From positions 558,001 to 622,000 of the forward strand of contig CAVZZV010000005.1 in NCBI GenBank assembly GCA_963779845.1: 64,000 nucleotides of DNA, in the 5' to 3' direction. Position 1 is the stretch's first letter; each line of letters opens with the position of its first letter. Source of the DNA: CAVZZV01 sp963779845 (GTDB taxonomy: Bacteria > Bacteroidota > Bacteroidia > Bacteroidales > GCA-2748055). Below the pieces are notes generated by a model. That model did not search any database and was not told where the DNA came from. It worked only from the letters and a program-made list of their open reading frames with translations. The position numbers and the translations under genes were made by a program. Positions 18,024 through 27,566 of this stretch are shown here, piece after piece.

Positions 18024-20933
18024 TGCTGGTACTAAAACCAAAAGAGGAGCAGGCAATTGAAAAGAACAATAGGGAAAAGGTTGACAGAGGGAATAAAACC
18101 ATTGAGGTACTTGGGGCCGGGTACATAACCTGAAAAATATCGATGTGGAGAATTCCCCGGAATGACTTTCACGGTAATAACCGGACTTAGCGGAAGCGGA
18201 AAATCATCACTGGCCTTCGATACCATCTATGCCGAAGGACAGAGAAGGTACATCGAGACCATGTCGGCTTATGCACGGCAATTTCTTGGAAACATGGAAC
18301 GGCCTGATGTAGATAAAATTACCGGACTGAGTCCCGTAATTTCCATCGAGCAGAAGACAACCAATAAAAATCCCCGTTCTACCGTAGGCACCATCACTGA
18401 AATATATGATTTTCTTCGACTGCTTTATGCGCGGGCTTCCGAAGCATTTTCCTATATCACCGGCGAAAAAATGGTGAAATATACCGATGATCAGATCATT
18501 GATCTCATCCTGGAAAAATTTCACTGGCGAAGAAAATTTACCTTTTGCCCCGTTGTTAAGGGAAGAAAAGGCCATTACAAGGAACTCTTCGAGCAAATCG
18601 TAAGAAAACGGGGTACATTTCAGCCAGGGTCAACGGGGAAATCATCGAATTAAACCGGGATTCGGCTCGACCGGTATAAAACACACAATATCGAAATCCT
18701 GATAGATAAGCTTGAAGTGGATTCCTGAACAAAGAAAAACCCTGAAAGAATCTGTAAAAACTGCCATGCATCATGGGAAAGGGATCATGATGGTGCTTTC
18801 GAAAGGAAAGCCTTGAACCCCGCTACTTTAGCCGGCAATTGATGTGCCCGACCACCGGAATTTCCTATAATGAACCTGCCCCCCACTACTTTTTCTTTCA
18901 ATCTCCCCGGCAGGGGCATGTCCCAAATGCAATGGTCTGGGGACGATAGATGAAATCGACCTGAGCAAAATCATCCCGGATCCCTCCCTCAGCATCAAAA
19001 AAGGGGCAATCAGAGCTTTGGGAGCTTACAAAAATTCCCTTATTTTCTGGCAACTGGAGTCGCTGGCAAAAAAATATGATTTTGACCTTGCTGAGCCGGT
19101 TTCGCAAATATCGGAAGAAGCCATGGGCAAAATTCTGTATGGAACCGATGAATCGCTAAAACTCACCCATACACCTTTAGGGGTATCATCAAATTATTTT
19201 CTGAGTTTTGACGGGATTGTAAGTTACATCCAAAACCATAACGGGGAATCCAATTCCCGCTCGGAACAAAAATGGGCCAATCAGTTTATAAGAAAAATTG
19301 TATGCCCTGAATGCAACGGCGCAAGACTTAAAAAAGAGTCACTCTTCATTTCCGGATAGACCAAAAAAATATCGCCGAACTTTCCCAAATGGACATCATT
19401 GCCTCTCAGTAAATGGTTTGACGGGGCTTGAAAGCGCTTAAGCGAAAAGCAAAATTTGATTGCCAGGGATATCCTGAAGGAAATCAGAAACAGGCTCCAA
19501 TTTTTAATTGATGTGGGACTTACCTACCTGGCCCTCGACCGACCTTCCCGAAGCCTTTCCGGAGGGGAAAGTCAGCGGATCCGCCTGGCAACCCAGATAG
19601 GATCCCAACTGGTCAATGTGCTGTACATTCTCGATGAACCAAGCATCGGACTTCATCAGAGGGACAACCGAAGATTGATTCATTCACTTCAGCAATTAAG
19701 AGACAATGGAAACTCCATCATTGTGGTGGAACATGACCGGGATATGATCGAATCGGCAGATTATATCGTCGATATGGGTCCCTTCGCGGGGATACATGGT
19801 GGACAGGTGGTTGCCTCGGGCACTCCTTCCGAAATCACCCGTATGAATACCCTAACCACGGATTACCTCCACCACAGGAAGATCATTCCCATTCCCACGG
19901 AAAGAAGAGTAGGAAATGGAATGAGATTACTTCTGACCGGAGCTTCGGGGAACAACCTGAAAAATATTACCGTCGGATTTCCTTTGGGAAAATTTATTTG
20001 TGTAACAGGGGTTTCCGGGAGCGGAAAATCAACTCTCATCAACGAAACCCTGCATCCCATATTGAGCAGGCATTTTTACAGAAGCAACAAGGAACCAAAA
20101 CCCTATAAAAAATTGGAGGGTGTTGAACACATAGATAAAGTTATTGAAGTAGACCAATCTCCATTGGGACGTACTCCCCGATCCAATCCTGCCACCTATA
20201 CAGGCGTTTTCGGGGATATTCGAAAACTCATGGAACAAACCCCGGAGGCGAAAATCAGCGGGATACGGTGCCGGTCAGCTTTTCGTTTAATGTTGCCGGG
20301 GGAAGATGTGAGACCTGCAAAGGGGCCGGGGTGGAAACCATCGAAATGAATTTCCTCCCTGATGTGTATGTCACCTGCCGGGAATGCAATGGCAAACGAT
20401 ATAACCGCGAAACCCTCGAAGTGAGGTATAAGGGTAAAAACATATACGAAGTCCTGAGAATGACAATCAACCAGGCCCTGGAATTTTACCACAATATCCC
20501 TTCGATCAAAAGAAAAATTAAGACTATTCAGGATGTAGGTCTTGGGTATATCACCCTGGGACAGCCCTCAACAACCCTTTCCGGCGGCGAATCCCAAAGG
20601 GTGAAACTGGCTTCTGAACTTTCCAAAAAGGATACGGGAAAGACTCTGTATATCCTTGATGAACCTACCACAGGACTTCATTTTGAAGATGTCCGGGTTC
20701 TCCTTGAAGTAATTGGAAAACTAGTGGAAAAAGGGAATACAGTAATTATGATCGAGCATAATATGGATGTTATCAAAACAGCTGATTTTATTATTGACAT
20801 AGGAAAAGAAGGGGGAAAAGCCGGCGGGAAAATCATCGCAACAGGGACCCCGGAAGAAATCGCACAGGTAAAGTCATCCTACACCGGACATTATCTTGCA
20901 GGAGAATTGAAGGACAGGATTCAAACATTTTAA
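18023..20933 (+). pseudogene. uvrA: Excinuclease ABC subunit A, multiply frameshifted
   Basis: The parts of a full UvrA are present in order but in changing frames: N-terminus from ATG 18023 (VLKPKEEQAIEKN), first Walker A GLSGSGKSSLAFDTIYAEGQ (frame from 18162), the DNA-binding insert, the signature RSLSGGESQRIRLATQ (about 19540), second Walker A GVSGSGKSTLINETL (about 20010), the zinc-binding CETCKGAG and CRECNGKRY, and TTLSGGESQRVKLASEL to the end at 20933. I count at least eight single-base frame changes between 18115 and 20275, several in homopolymers. Protein similarity is preserved between them. UvrA recognises DNA damage in nucleotide excision repair. The pattern suggests local sequence error more than long decay. 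Confidence 0.88.
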
Positions 20934-20968
20934 GGAAAAAATACGTAAGAACAAATTAAAATTCAACT

Positions 20969-21679
20969 ATGACGTCAAGTGAAGAAAAAATACTGGATGC
21001 TTTCAAGCAAAAAGACTGGAATGAAATCAAGATCTCCGATTCATGGCAAATATTCAAAATTATGGCGGAATTTGTCGATGGTTTTGAAAAACTTGCCCGC
21101 ATTGGCCCCTGTGTTTCCATCTTTGGGTCGGCTCGTACCAAGCCGGATAACAGATATCATAAGCTGGCAGAAGAGATCGCCTATTTGCTTACCAAATATG
21201 GTTACGGGGTAATTACCGGGGGCGGACCAGGAATTATGGAAGCCGCCAATATGGGAGCAAAAAAGGGCAAAGGAAAAAGTGTCGGCATCAACATAGATTT
21301 ACCTATGGAACAGTCGGCAAACCTATTCATCGATCATGATAAACTGATCACTTTCAAACACTTTTTCGTGCGTAAGGTAATGTTCCAAAAATATGCCCAG
21401 GGATTTATCGTCCTGCCTGGAGGCTTTGGAACTTTCGATGAGCTCTTTGAAGCACTTACCCTGATACAGACCGGGAAAATCGGCCGCTTTCCCATTGTAC
21501 TCGTAGGAACCGAATACTGGGAAGGTCTGATAAAATGGATCAAAGAGATGATGTATACCCATCAGAATAATATCAACCACGATGATCTGGAGCTGTTTAC
21601 CCTGGTAGATACCGCGGAAGATGCCGTGGAACAAATAAATAAATTCTACAATAAATATTTATTGAGTCCAAATTTTTGA
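20969..21679 (+). CDS. LOG-family (TIGR00730) nucleoside 5'-monophosphate phosphoribohydrolase
   Basis: A 236-residue Rossmann-fold protein with the family signatures GVITGGGPGIMEAANMGA and LPGGFGTFDELFEALTLIQ, where the PGGxGTxxE loop forms the active site. Members release the base from cytokinin or AMP-type ribotides; older annotations call them lysine decarboxylase-like, which is not supported. It follows the broken uvrA gene after 35 bases on the same strand. Physiological substrate in this organism is unknown. Confidence 0.88.
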   Translation: MTSSEEKILDAFKQKDWNEIKISDSWQIFKIMAEFVDGFEKLARIGPCVSIFGSARTKPDNRYHKLAEEIAYLLTKYGYGVITGGGPGIMEAANMGAKKGKGKSVGINIDLPMEQSANLFIDHDKLITFKHFFVRKVMFQKYAQGFIVLPGGFGTFDELFEALTLIQTGKIGRFPIVLVGTEYWEGLIKWIKEMMYTHQNNINHDDLELFTLVDTAEDAVEQINKFYNKYLLSPNF

Positions 21680-21901
21680 CGATGATTCTATACTGAAAAC
21701 AATATATAATATAAAAACGGTAGAGATAAAATAGATTGGAGAGCAACGACTTGTTGTAGGGGCGCAATGTCTCAAAAGGCAAGAAAATCAACAGCTATAC
21801 CTTCTAAACCAATGAAAACAATTTTGGGCCATTACCTTTTTTTATCGAAAAATCGTATATTTACTGTCAAATAATTGAAAAACTCCTAAACCCTCCCACC
21901 T

Positions 21902-22843
21902 ATGTTAAGGCTATTCTATTTATGTTTGAGTATCCTGAGCGTAACAGCCTACGGGATTACCGCGGACCCACAGGTATCAATCAATATGCAGGTTCCTGAC
22001 GCAGTAACGGCAGGAGAGGAATTCACGGTGAGCCTTACGATTGAAAAAGGATTACTCCGCAGTTTCTCCCGCTTTTCCCAGGACCTCCCCAATGGTCTTA
22101 CTGCCCAGAGATTAAATACTGCCAATGCCGATTTTTCTTTCGAAGAGCAGAGAGTCCGGTTTATCTGGCTCAAACTCCCTCCCGAAACCCTTATAAAAGT
22201 TAGCTACCTTATCCGCGTTGACCAAAGACTCAAGGGTACTTTTGAACTCGGAGGCGAATTTTCCTATATCGACAACAATCAACGCAAAAGCATTTCTGTT
22301 CCAGGAGGTCATGAAATTATGATCAAACCAAAACCGGGAATCGCAGAAAACCAGCTGATTGATATTAAAGATTTCGGCAAAAACAAAGCCCCCTTAACTG
22401 TAACTAAAAAAGAGGATAAGACAGCATCCCCTTCTACCACCATCACTCATCCTCAGCAGATGCCTGAAAACAAAACACCGTCCTACATTCCAAAAAGTAC
22501 ACCAAAATTCTCTCCCCCTTCCTCTATCCAGAAACTTACCGCCACTGAAAAAACACGCCTGCTTCAACCTGAAACCGGCATTTCTTTTCGCGTGCAAATC
22601 GCCATGGGAAGTATGCCTATTAATTTCGACAAGTTTTTCCGCGATAAGGGAATTCAGGAAAAGGTAAAGATTGAGTTTATTGATGGATGGCGGAAATACA
22701 CTATCGGTCCTTTCCAGAGTTATGAAGAGGCACGGAAAAATATGTTCAGAATAAACAATACCTCTAAAATAAATGGCGCCTTTGTGGTTGCCTACAGGAA
22801 CGGGAACCGGATTGACATGTTCAATGCTCTTCCTAAAAACTGA
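21902..22843 (+). CDS. Secreted protein with Ig-like N-terminus and SPOR-like C-terminus
   Basis: A 313-residue protein with a signal peptide (residues 1-21, ending near TADPQ). Residues 22-150 form a beta-rich domain resembling the first domain of BatD-like proteins (VSINMQVPDAVTAGEEFTVS). Residues 150-225 are a Pro/Thr/Lys-rich linker, and 230-313 resemble a SPOR domain (FRVQIAMGSMPINFDKFF, then WRKYTIGPFQSYEEARKN), which usually binds denuded glycan in peptidoglycan. It is likely exported and wall-associated. It lies 10 bases upstream of the next envelope gene, so they form one operon. No specific function is known to me. Confidence 0.7.
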   Translation: MLRLFYLCLSILSVTAYGITADPQVSINMQVPDAVTAGEEFTVSLTIEKGLLRSFSRFSQDLPNGLTAQRLNTANADFSFEEQRVRFIWLKLPPETLIKVSYLIRVDQRLKGTFELGGEFSYIDNNQRKSISVPGGHEIMIKPKPGIAENQLIDIKDFGKNKAPLTVTKKEDKTASPSTTITHPQQMPENKTPSYIPKSTPKFSPPSSIQKLTATEKTRLLQPETGISFRVQIAMGSMPINFDKFFRDKGIQEKVKIEFIDGWRKYTIGPFQSYEEARKNMFRINNTSKINGAFVVAYRNGNRIDMFNALPKN

Positions 22844-22853
22844 ATCGAAGAAA

Positions 22854-24206
22854 ATGAAAAGAACCTTCGCCATTATCCTTATATTTATTCCTATATGCAT
22901 AGTATTAAGAGCACAGGATGAAATGGATATTGAAGACTTGCTGAATGAGGAGGTAATAAATGAAAACCCTGTTTATAAACCAGTAATAGGTTTGGGTTCA
23001 GGGGTTTTTAACTTTTATGGAGATGTTCGCAATAATTACATTAATCCCATAATCGGCGATTTTGGGTATAAGGTCAATATTTCAACTTTCGTAGATCCGA
23101 AAAGGTTCTTCACCCTGAATATGTTTATTTTATATGGTCAGCTTTCGGGGAATGAACGCTCCCTGACAGATCTGTCGAGAAACCTGAATTTTAAAACAGA
23201 TCTGGTGGATTTCGGGATCAATTTGGAATATTCCTTCCGGCACTTCCTTAAAAAGGAGTATTTTATTACCCCTTTTATCTCAGCGGGTATTGAAAACATG
23301 CAGTTTACCTCAAAAGCTGATCTCCTTGATGCTATGGGAAATGAATATTACTATTATTCCGATGGCACTATCCGTGATGCCGATCCAACAGAGATTTTCC
23401 AAGGCGACGTCATCCACAGGGACTTTCTTTATGAGACCGACCTCAGGGTGAAGGAGAGAAGGGAATATGGCTTGGGAGCCTACAAAACAAATGCGATTTC
23501 CATACCTGTCGACCTGGGGTTAAACTTCAGGATTTCAGAAAATATTAATTGTCGCCTTGGAACATCTCTTCATTTTACCATGACCGATTACCTGGACAAT
23601 GTAGCGAACGAAGGAACCCACATTAAAGGGAATAAGGGAAACGATATGTTCACTTATAACTATCTCAGCCTCCATTTCGATCTTTTTTCAGAACCAAAAA
23701 CTATAATAGTCGAGAAGATGTTCGCCGAACTTGAATTTGATCCGGTAATGTATGATGATGAGGATGGGGATTTCATACTCGATGCGGTGGATGAATGTCC
23801 GGGGACACCTTATAATGTACCGGTAAATAACACCGGTTGCCCGCTGGATACAGATAATGATGGCATTCCAGATTATCTTGATGAAGAGGAGTTCACAGAA
23901 GAGGGTGCCTGGGTGGACGACAGAGGTATAACCATAAGCGAAGAGGAATATGCCGCCCGGTGGCTTAAGCGCGGGGAAGCTATGAACCGTGAAGATGTTA
24001 AAGCCTATTTCGCGATCATTGGGTCAGGCTTTGAGCCAAAACCCTTTGAGGAGATACCCGCGAAGTTCAGATCATTGGATACAGACATGAATGGATACCT
24101 TTCTTTCGATGAATTGCTCAAATCAGTTGATGATTATTTTGATTATAAGTTGAATTTTACCGTAGAGGACCTCTATGAGCTGAATAACTTCTTTTTTAAT
24201 CAATGA
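22854..24206 (+). CDS. Outer-membrane protein with calcium-binding TSP3/EF-hand segment
   Basis: A 450-residue protein; I place the start at ATG 22854, giving a clean signal peptide (MKRTFAIILIFIPICIVLRA), rather than further upstream. Residues 40-290 look like an outer-membrane beta-barrel (aromatic-rich alternating strands). About 305-345 carry Asp-rich thrombospondin type-3-like repeats (DEDGDFILDAVDECPGTP, DTDNDGIPDYLDEE). Near 410-425, DTDMNGYLSFDE is an EF-hand loop. It should be surface or outer-membrane located and bind Ca2+. The usual OmpA peptidoglycan domain that follows such repeats is absent. Function is not known. Confidence 0.72.
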   Translation: MKRTFAIILIFIPICIVLRAQDEMDIEDLLNEEVINENPVYKPVIGLGSGVFNFYGDVRNNYINPIIGDFGYKVNISTFVDPKRFFTLNMFILYGQLSGNERSLTDLSRNLNFKTDLVDFGINLEYSFRHFLKKEYFITPFISAGIENMQFTSKADLLDAMGNEYYYYSDGTIRDADPTEIFQGDVIHRDFLYETDLRVKERREYGLGAYKTNAISIPVDLGLNFRISENINCRLGTSLHFTMTDYLDNVANEGTHIKGNKGNDMFTYNYLSLHFDLFSEPKTIIVEKMFAELEFDPVMYDDEDGDFILDAVDECPGTPYNVPVNNTGCPLDTDNDGIPDYLDEEEFTEEGAWVDDRGITISEEEYAARWLKRGEAMNREDVKAYFAIIGSGFEPKPFEEIPAKFRSLDTDMNGYLSFDELLKSVDDYFDYKLNFTVEDLYELNNFFFNQ

Positions 24207-24300
24207 TACAGAAATCCGAACTAGCCCGCATGAAAAGGGGAATGATTTAGCAGGGAACTGATTGAAATGATGTGTAAATCGTAAAAAAGGTCTTGATTGC

Positions 24301-24753
24301 TCAATGATATTTTTGCAACCTGTCCATCTGTCTTTTATTGTCCTTTTGCTTGATATCTTCCCGTTTATCATAAAGCTTTTTCCCCTTGGCCAGTCCGATT
24401 TCCAGCTTGGCATATCCCTTTGCTGATATAAAAACTTTCAGGGTAATGATGGTGTTACCGGATTCCTTTGTTTTTCTAATGAGCCTGCGGATTTCTGATT
24501 TTTGGAGAAGAAGCTTTTTATCCCGTTCGGGGATATGATTGTTGTATGAACCATACTTGTAAGAAGCTATTTGCATTCCCTTAACATAGAGTTCCCCGTC
24601 ATAAATAACACAGTAGGAATCGGCCAGGCTCACTTTTCCTGCCCGGATGGATTTGATTTCTGTACCGGTGAGTATAATTCCGGCAATAAATTTTTCGATT
24701 ATCTCGTAGTCGAAATAGGCTCTTTTATTTTTAATATTGATTTTGTTATCCAT
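24301..24753 (-). CDS. smpB: SsrA-binding protein SmpB
   Basis: A 150-residue protein of standard SmpB length. It contains NKRAYFDYEIIEKFIAGIIL, the conserved GTEIKSIRAGKVSLADSY and the C-terminal basic tail with KGKKLYDKREDIKQKD, which inserts in the ribosomal A site. It partners tmRNA in trans-translation to free stalled ribosomes. It lies 12 bases downstream of the Yip1-like gene and is convergent with the outer-membrane gene to its left. Confidence 0.95.
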   Translation of the reverse strand: MDNKINIKNKRAYFDYEIIEKFIAGIILTGTEIKSIRAGKVSLADSYCVIYDGELYVKGMQIASYKYGSYNNHIPERDKKLLLQKSEIRRLIRKTKESGNTIITLKVFISAKGYAKLEIGLAKGKKLYDKREDIKQKDNKRQMDRLQKYH

Positions 24754-24765
24754 AAAATATTCCGA

Positions 24766-25362
24766 TCAACCTTCAAAACTTGCCATCCTGGAAAGAACAA
24801 GATCATAAAAACTGTTGAAAACTACTGATAATAGCAAGAAAATAAGAATAAGGACGAGGCTTGAAAGCAAAAGAAAAATGATCCGCTTATCCTCCTGTAC
24901 ATTCAACAGTTTGATAATCCCGATCCAAAAAAGGTATAAAGTATAAATGCTTAATATCGTAAGAAATAACAACTGGGGGAAAAGTTTTGTTATCGCAAGT
25001 GCCACAAAAAATGGAGTTTGGGAATAGGTTACCAGGGCAAAAACGGCGTCGGCATCAGTTTCCTGACTGAAACTGGTGGTTATTTCTGCAATAAGAAGAC
25101 AGGAAAAATATACTTCGAGAAAAATTACCAAAAAGGAAATAATCCCATTAAACAAAACATAGCCAAAGGAAAATGAATTCTCAATTTTTGAGAAGAACAA
25201 GGTACCGAGAAGAGAGCAAATGCCAATGATAACCGAAACCGGAAGAAGGAACCCGGAAATGATGTCCTTCCTGCTTTTCCTCTCCGTTTTTATTTCATTC
25301 CATGTTTCAAATGGATTTAACAGTATATTTGTTGTTCTTTGGTATAGGTATTCAAAATTCAT
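24766..25362 (-). CDS. Yip1-like integral membrane protein
   Basis: A protein of 198 residues from ATG 25362; the frame stays open upstream to 25422 but that extension would cross the promoter box. The N-terminus (TTNILLNPFETWNEIK) is the motif with which bacterial Yip1/YIP1-domain proteins begin, followed by about five hydrophobic helices. Function in bacteria is unknown. It probably forms an operon with smpB. Confidence 0.7.
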   Translation of the reverse strand: MNFEYLYQRTTNILLNPFETWNEIKTERKSRKDIISGFLLPVSVIIGICSLLGTLFFSKIENSFSFGYVLFNGIISFLVIFLEVYFSCLLIAEITTSFSQETDADAVFALVTYSQTPFFVALAITKLFPQLLFLTILSIYTLYLFWIGIIKLLNVQEDKRIIFLLLSSLVLILIFLLLSVVFNSFYDLVLSRMASFEG

Positions 25363-25388
25363 AGGCGGTTCTTTATTCAAAAGTAGAA

Positions 25389-25405
25389 TAATTTTGACAA
25401 AATTA
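25389..25405. promoter_or_regulatory. Palindromic divergent -7 boxes between the Yip1-like gene and miaA
   Basis: The 17-base sequence is a perfect inverted repeat: TAATTTTG, one A, CAAAATTA. Each strand thus reads TAATTTTG, a TAnnTTTG match. The miaA ATG is 37 bases after the box on the plus strand, and the Yip1-like ATG is 35 bases after the box on the minus strand. Neither side has an obvious -33 element. Confidence 0.5.
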
Positions 25406-25433
25406 AGATAATAAGCATTCATTTACAGAATAA

Positions 25434-26375
25434 ATGCCCGGTTTAACCAATATAAATCTAATAACCATCCTGGGACCTACGGCTTCCGGCAAAACTACCT
25501 TTGCCGCAAAGCTTGCCCATCGCATTGGAGGAGAGGTTATTTCTGCCGATTCGCGGCAGGTTTACAGGGGAATGAATATCGGTACAGGAAAAGATTACCA
25601 GGAGTACCTGATAGACGATACTGCTGTTCCCTATCATCTTATTGATATTTTAGATGCCGGAGAGGAATATAATGTCTTTGAATTTCAAAAGGATTTTGCA
25701 CGCGTATTCCAGGAAATTCATGAAAGAAATTCATTTCCGGTTTTGTGCGGAGGAACTGGATTATATCTCCAATCTATCTTGAGATCCTATACACTCCTCC
25801 CGGTCCCATTAGATAAGAAATTAAGGGAAAGCCTTAGCGGGAAGTCAATGAAAGAGCTCACCGCGATCTTCTGCAGATTCAGGTCCCCACACAATACCAC
25901 CGATACACTGGACCGGAAACGCCTCATCAGGGCTATTGAGATTGAAACATACTATTCAACTGATAAAAGCCATTCGAACACTTTCCCTGAGATAAACAGT
26001 TTAATTTTCGGGATCCAAATTGAACGGCACGAAAGAAGGAGAAGAATTAGCGAGCGGCTTAAAGAAAGACTTGACCAAGGTTTAATCGAAGAAGTTCAAC
26101 TATTAATGCAAGCAGGTCTTTCAGAAGAAAAACTGGTCTACTATGGTCTTGAATATAAATACATAAGTTGGTACCTTTCAGGTGAGATAACAAAGGAAGA
26201 AATGTTCGAAAGGTTGAATACCGCCATTCATCAATTTGCCAAAAGGCAAATGACCTGGTTCCGTAAAATGGAGCGGGAAGGGATGAAAATTTTCTGGATG
26301 GATGCTGAACTTCCTGATGCCAAAAAAATCGAGTTAGCACTTCAGTATACAGCAGATCATACGGATTTTCTGTAA
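25434..26375 (+). CDS. miaA: tRNA dimethylallyltransferase
   Basis: A 313-residue enzyme that adds the dimethylallyl group to A37 of tRNAs reading UNN codons. The P-loop GPTASGKTTFAAKLA is at about 13-27, followed by ISADSRQVYRGMNIGTGK (the substrate-binding DSxQvY motif), PYHLIDI, and LCGGTGLYLQSI. The C-terminal half holds the tRNA-binding insertion and the closing FAKRQMTWFRK. Length and motif order are standard for the family. It is divergent from the Yip1-like gene and convergent with the GIN-domain protein gene. Confidence 0.95.
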   Translation: MPGLTNINLITILGPTASGKTTFAAKLAHRIGGEVISADSRQVYRGMNIGTGKDYQEYLIDDTAVPYHLIDILDAGEEYNVFEFQKDFARVFQEIHERNSFPVLCGGTGLYLQSILRSYTLLPVPLDKKLRESLSGKSMKELTAIFCRFRSPHNTTDTLDRKRLIRAIEIETYYSTDKSHSNTFPEINSLIFGIQIERHERRRRISERLKERLDQGLIEEVQLLMQAGLSEEKLVYYGLEYKYISWYLSGEITKEEMFERLNTAIHQFAKRQMTWFRKMEREGMKIFWMDAELPDAKKIELALQYTADHTDFL

Positions 26376-26411
26376 CAGCCTCACTGCCTTCCGGTCCATT
26401 TTCCTGCCACT

Positions 26412-27152
26412 TTACCTTTTTTTAAGACTGGCACCCGCTGACATATCCATACGAGTTATAATTGGCGAACCTGCATAGGTAATCAAAGCGCCCGATGAAG
26501 CACTAACTCCAAGTTCCTCCACCACATTTATATCTGCCGAAGCACCTGCGGAAATATCAATATTGCATTTTTGGACAACCAGTTCCCCTGCATTGATTTT
26601 AACCCCTGCACTACCTTCTATATTGAATAAATTGGCGGTACCCCTGGCATCCAAAATGCTTCCCGCCGACAGATCAATGCTAAATTCATTGAAATCCGCA
26701 ACAATTTCCATGTGGCTGCCGGCGGACACATTTGCCGAGAAGGTATTTTCTTTCAGGTAGTTGGTCTTGAAAGAGGAACCAGCTGCAATATGCAGTTTCT
26801 CCAATGTTGGTGATGAAATAGCAAGGTTAATCTCCGGATACCTGCCCTTTTCTTCCACTTCAAAATGCAGTTCCCCATTTAATACGGTATAGCCTATTTT
26901 GGTCATCAAGGCACTATCGGCCTTTATAACAATCTTATATATAGAATCCTGCTTAAAATCGATGTGGAAATGACCTGCTGCAGTTATAGAATTAAAATCT
27001 TCCAATGATATTTCCTCAGAAACCGTATTCTGCGAAATCCAATCCTCATTATTGAATATATCTACGGTGTTACCAATATAAATGGCTGCTGCGGAAATGA
27101 ACAATAATATGAATCCCAGCACACCCAATAAAATCAAATTGCTCTTTTTCAT
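26412..27152 (-). CDS. Head-GIN (DUF2807) domain envelope protein
   Basis: A 246-residue protein with an N-terminal hydrophobic segment (residues 7-27) and a repetitive beta-structure rich in SAG/ISAGAS stretches (FSANVSAGSHMEI, IDLSAGSILDARG, IDISAGASADINV, MDMSAGASLKKR). This is the DUF2807 head-GIN fold, sometimes called a putative auto-transporter adhesin. It is predicted to be anchored by the N-terminal helix and to lie outside the inner membrane. It is the last gene of the GntR-regulated ABC transporter operon, 26 bases after the regulator. Function is not established. Confidence 0.82.
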   Translation of the reverse strand: MKKSNLILLGVLGFILLFISAAAIYIGNTVDIFNNEDWISQNTVSEEISLEDFNSITAAGHFHIDFKQDSIYKIVIKADSALMTKIGYTVLNGELHFEVEEKGRYPEINLAISSPTLEKLHIAAGSSFKTNYLKENTFSANVSAGSHMEIVADFNEFSIDLSAGSILDARGTANLFNIEGSAGVKINAGELVVQKCNIDISAGASADINVVEELGVSASSGALITYAGSPIITRMDMSAGASLKKR

Positions 27153-27178
27153 AATCGTATTTTTAATATTGAAGTGAA

Positions 27179-27565
27179 TTAATTTAATATAGGATTGTTA
27201 TCGGTATCCATACTTGAATTTTTATTGATTCCTTCCAAATCATGACAAGATAGATTAAGAAGTTTCATAGTCTTAAAAATAGCAGGTAATTCCTCTTTAA
27301 TAAATGTCTCTCTTCTCATCGATAGGGTTTTGTTAAAACCTTCGGGGGAAACAAAATAACCAATTCCCCTTTTGTTATAAATAATATCTCTTTCCTGCAG
27401 GAAAAAGTAGGCACGCATGGCGGTATTGGGATTCACCTCCATTTTTACTGCAACTTCTCTCACGGAAGGGATTTTCTCATCCGCCTTCCACGCTTTTATC
27501 AAAATATTGTCGCAGAACAAATTTGCGATTTGAAGATAAATAGGTTGATTTTCACGAAATTTCAT
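27179..27565 (-). CDS. GntR-family (YtrA-type) transcriptional regulator
   Basis: A 128-residue regulator with a winged helix at the N-terminus (QPIYLQIANLFCDNI, then IPSVREVAVKMEVNPNTAMRAY) and only a short helical tail, the YtrA subgroup pattern. These regulators normally lack a ligand-binding domain and repress the ABC transporter genes beside them. It is the third gene of the operon, one base after the permease stop, so it is expected to repress its own operon through the palindrome at 29187-29212. Confidence 0.9.
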   Translation of the reverse strand: MKFRENQPIYLQIANLFCDNILIKAWKADEKIPSVREVAVKMEVNPNTAMRAYFFLQERDIIYNKRGIGYFVSPEGFNKTLSMRRETFIKEELPAIFKTMKLLNLSCHDLEGINKNSSMDTDNNPILN

Positions 27566-27566
27566 T

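Noticed and set aside
18023..20933. Programmed frameshifting in uvrA
   Set aside because: Eight or more frame changes of both signs, with no slippery sites and stems in a regular arrangement, do not fit programmed recoding.
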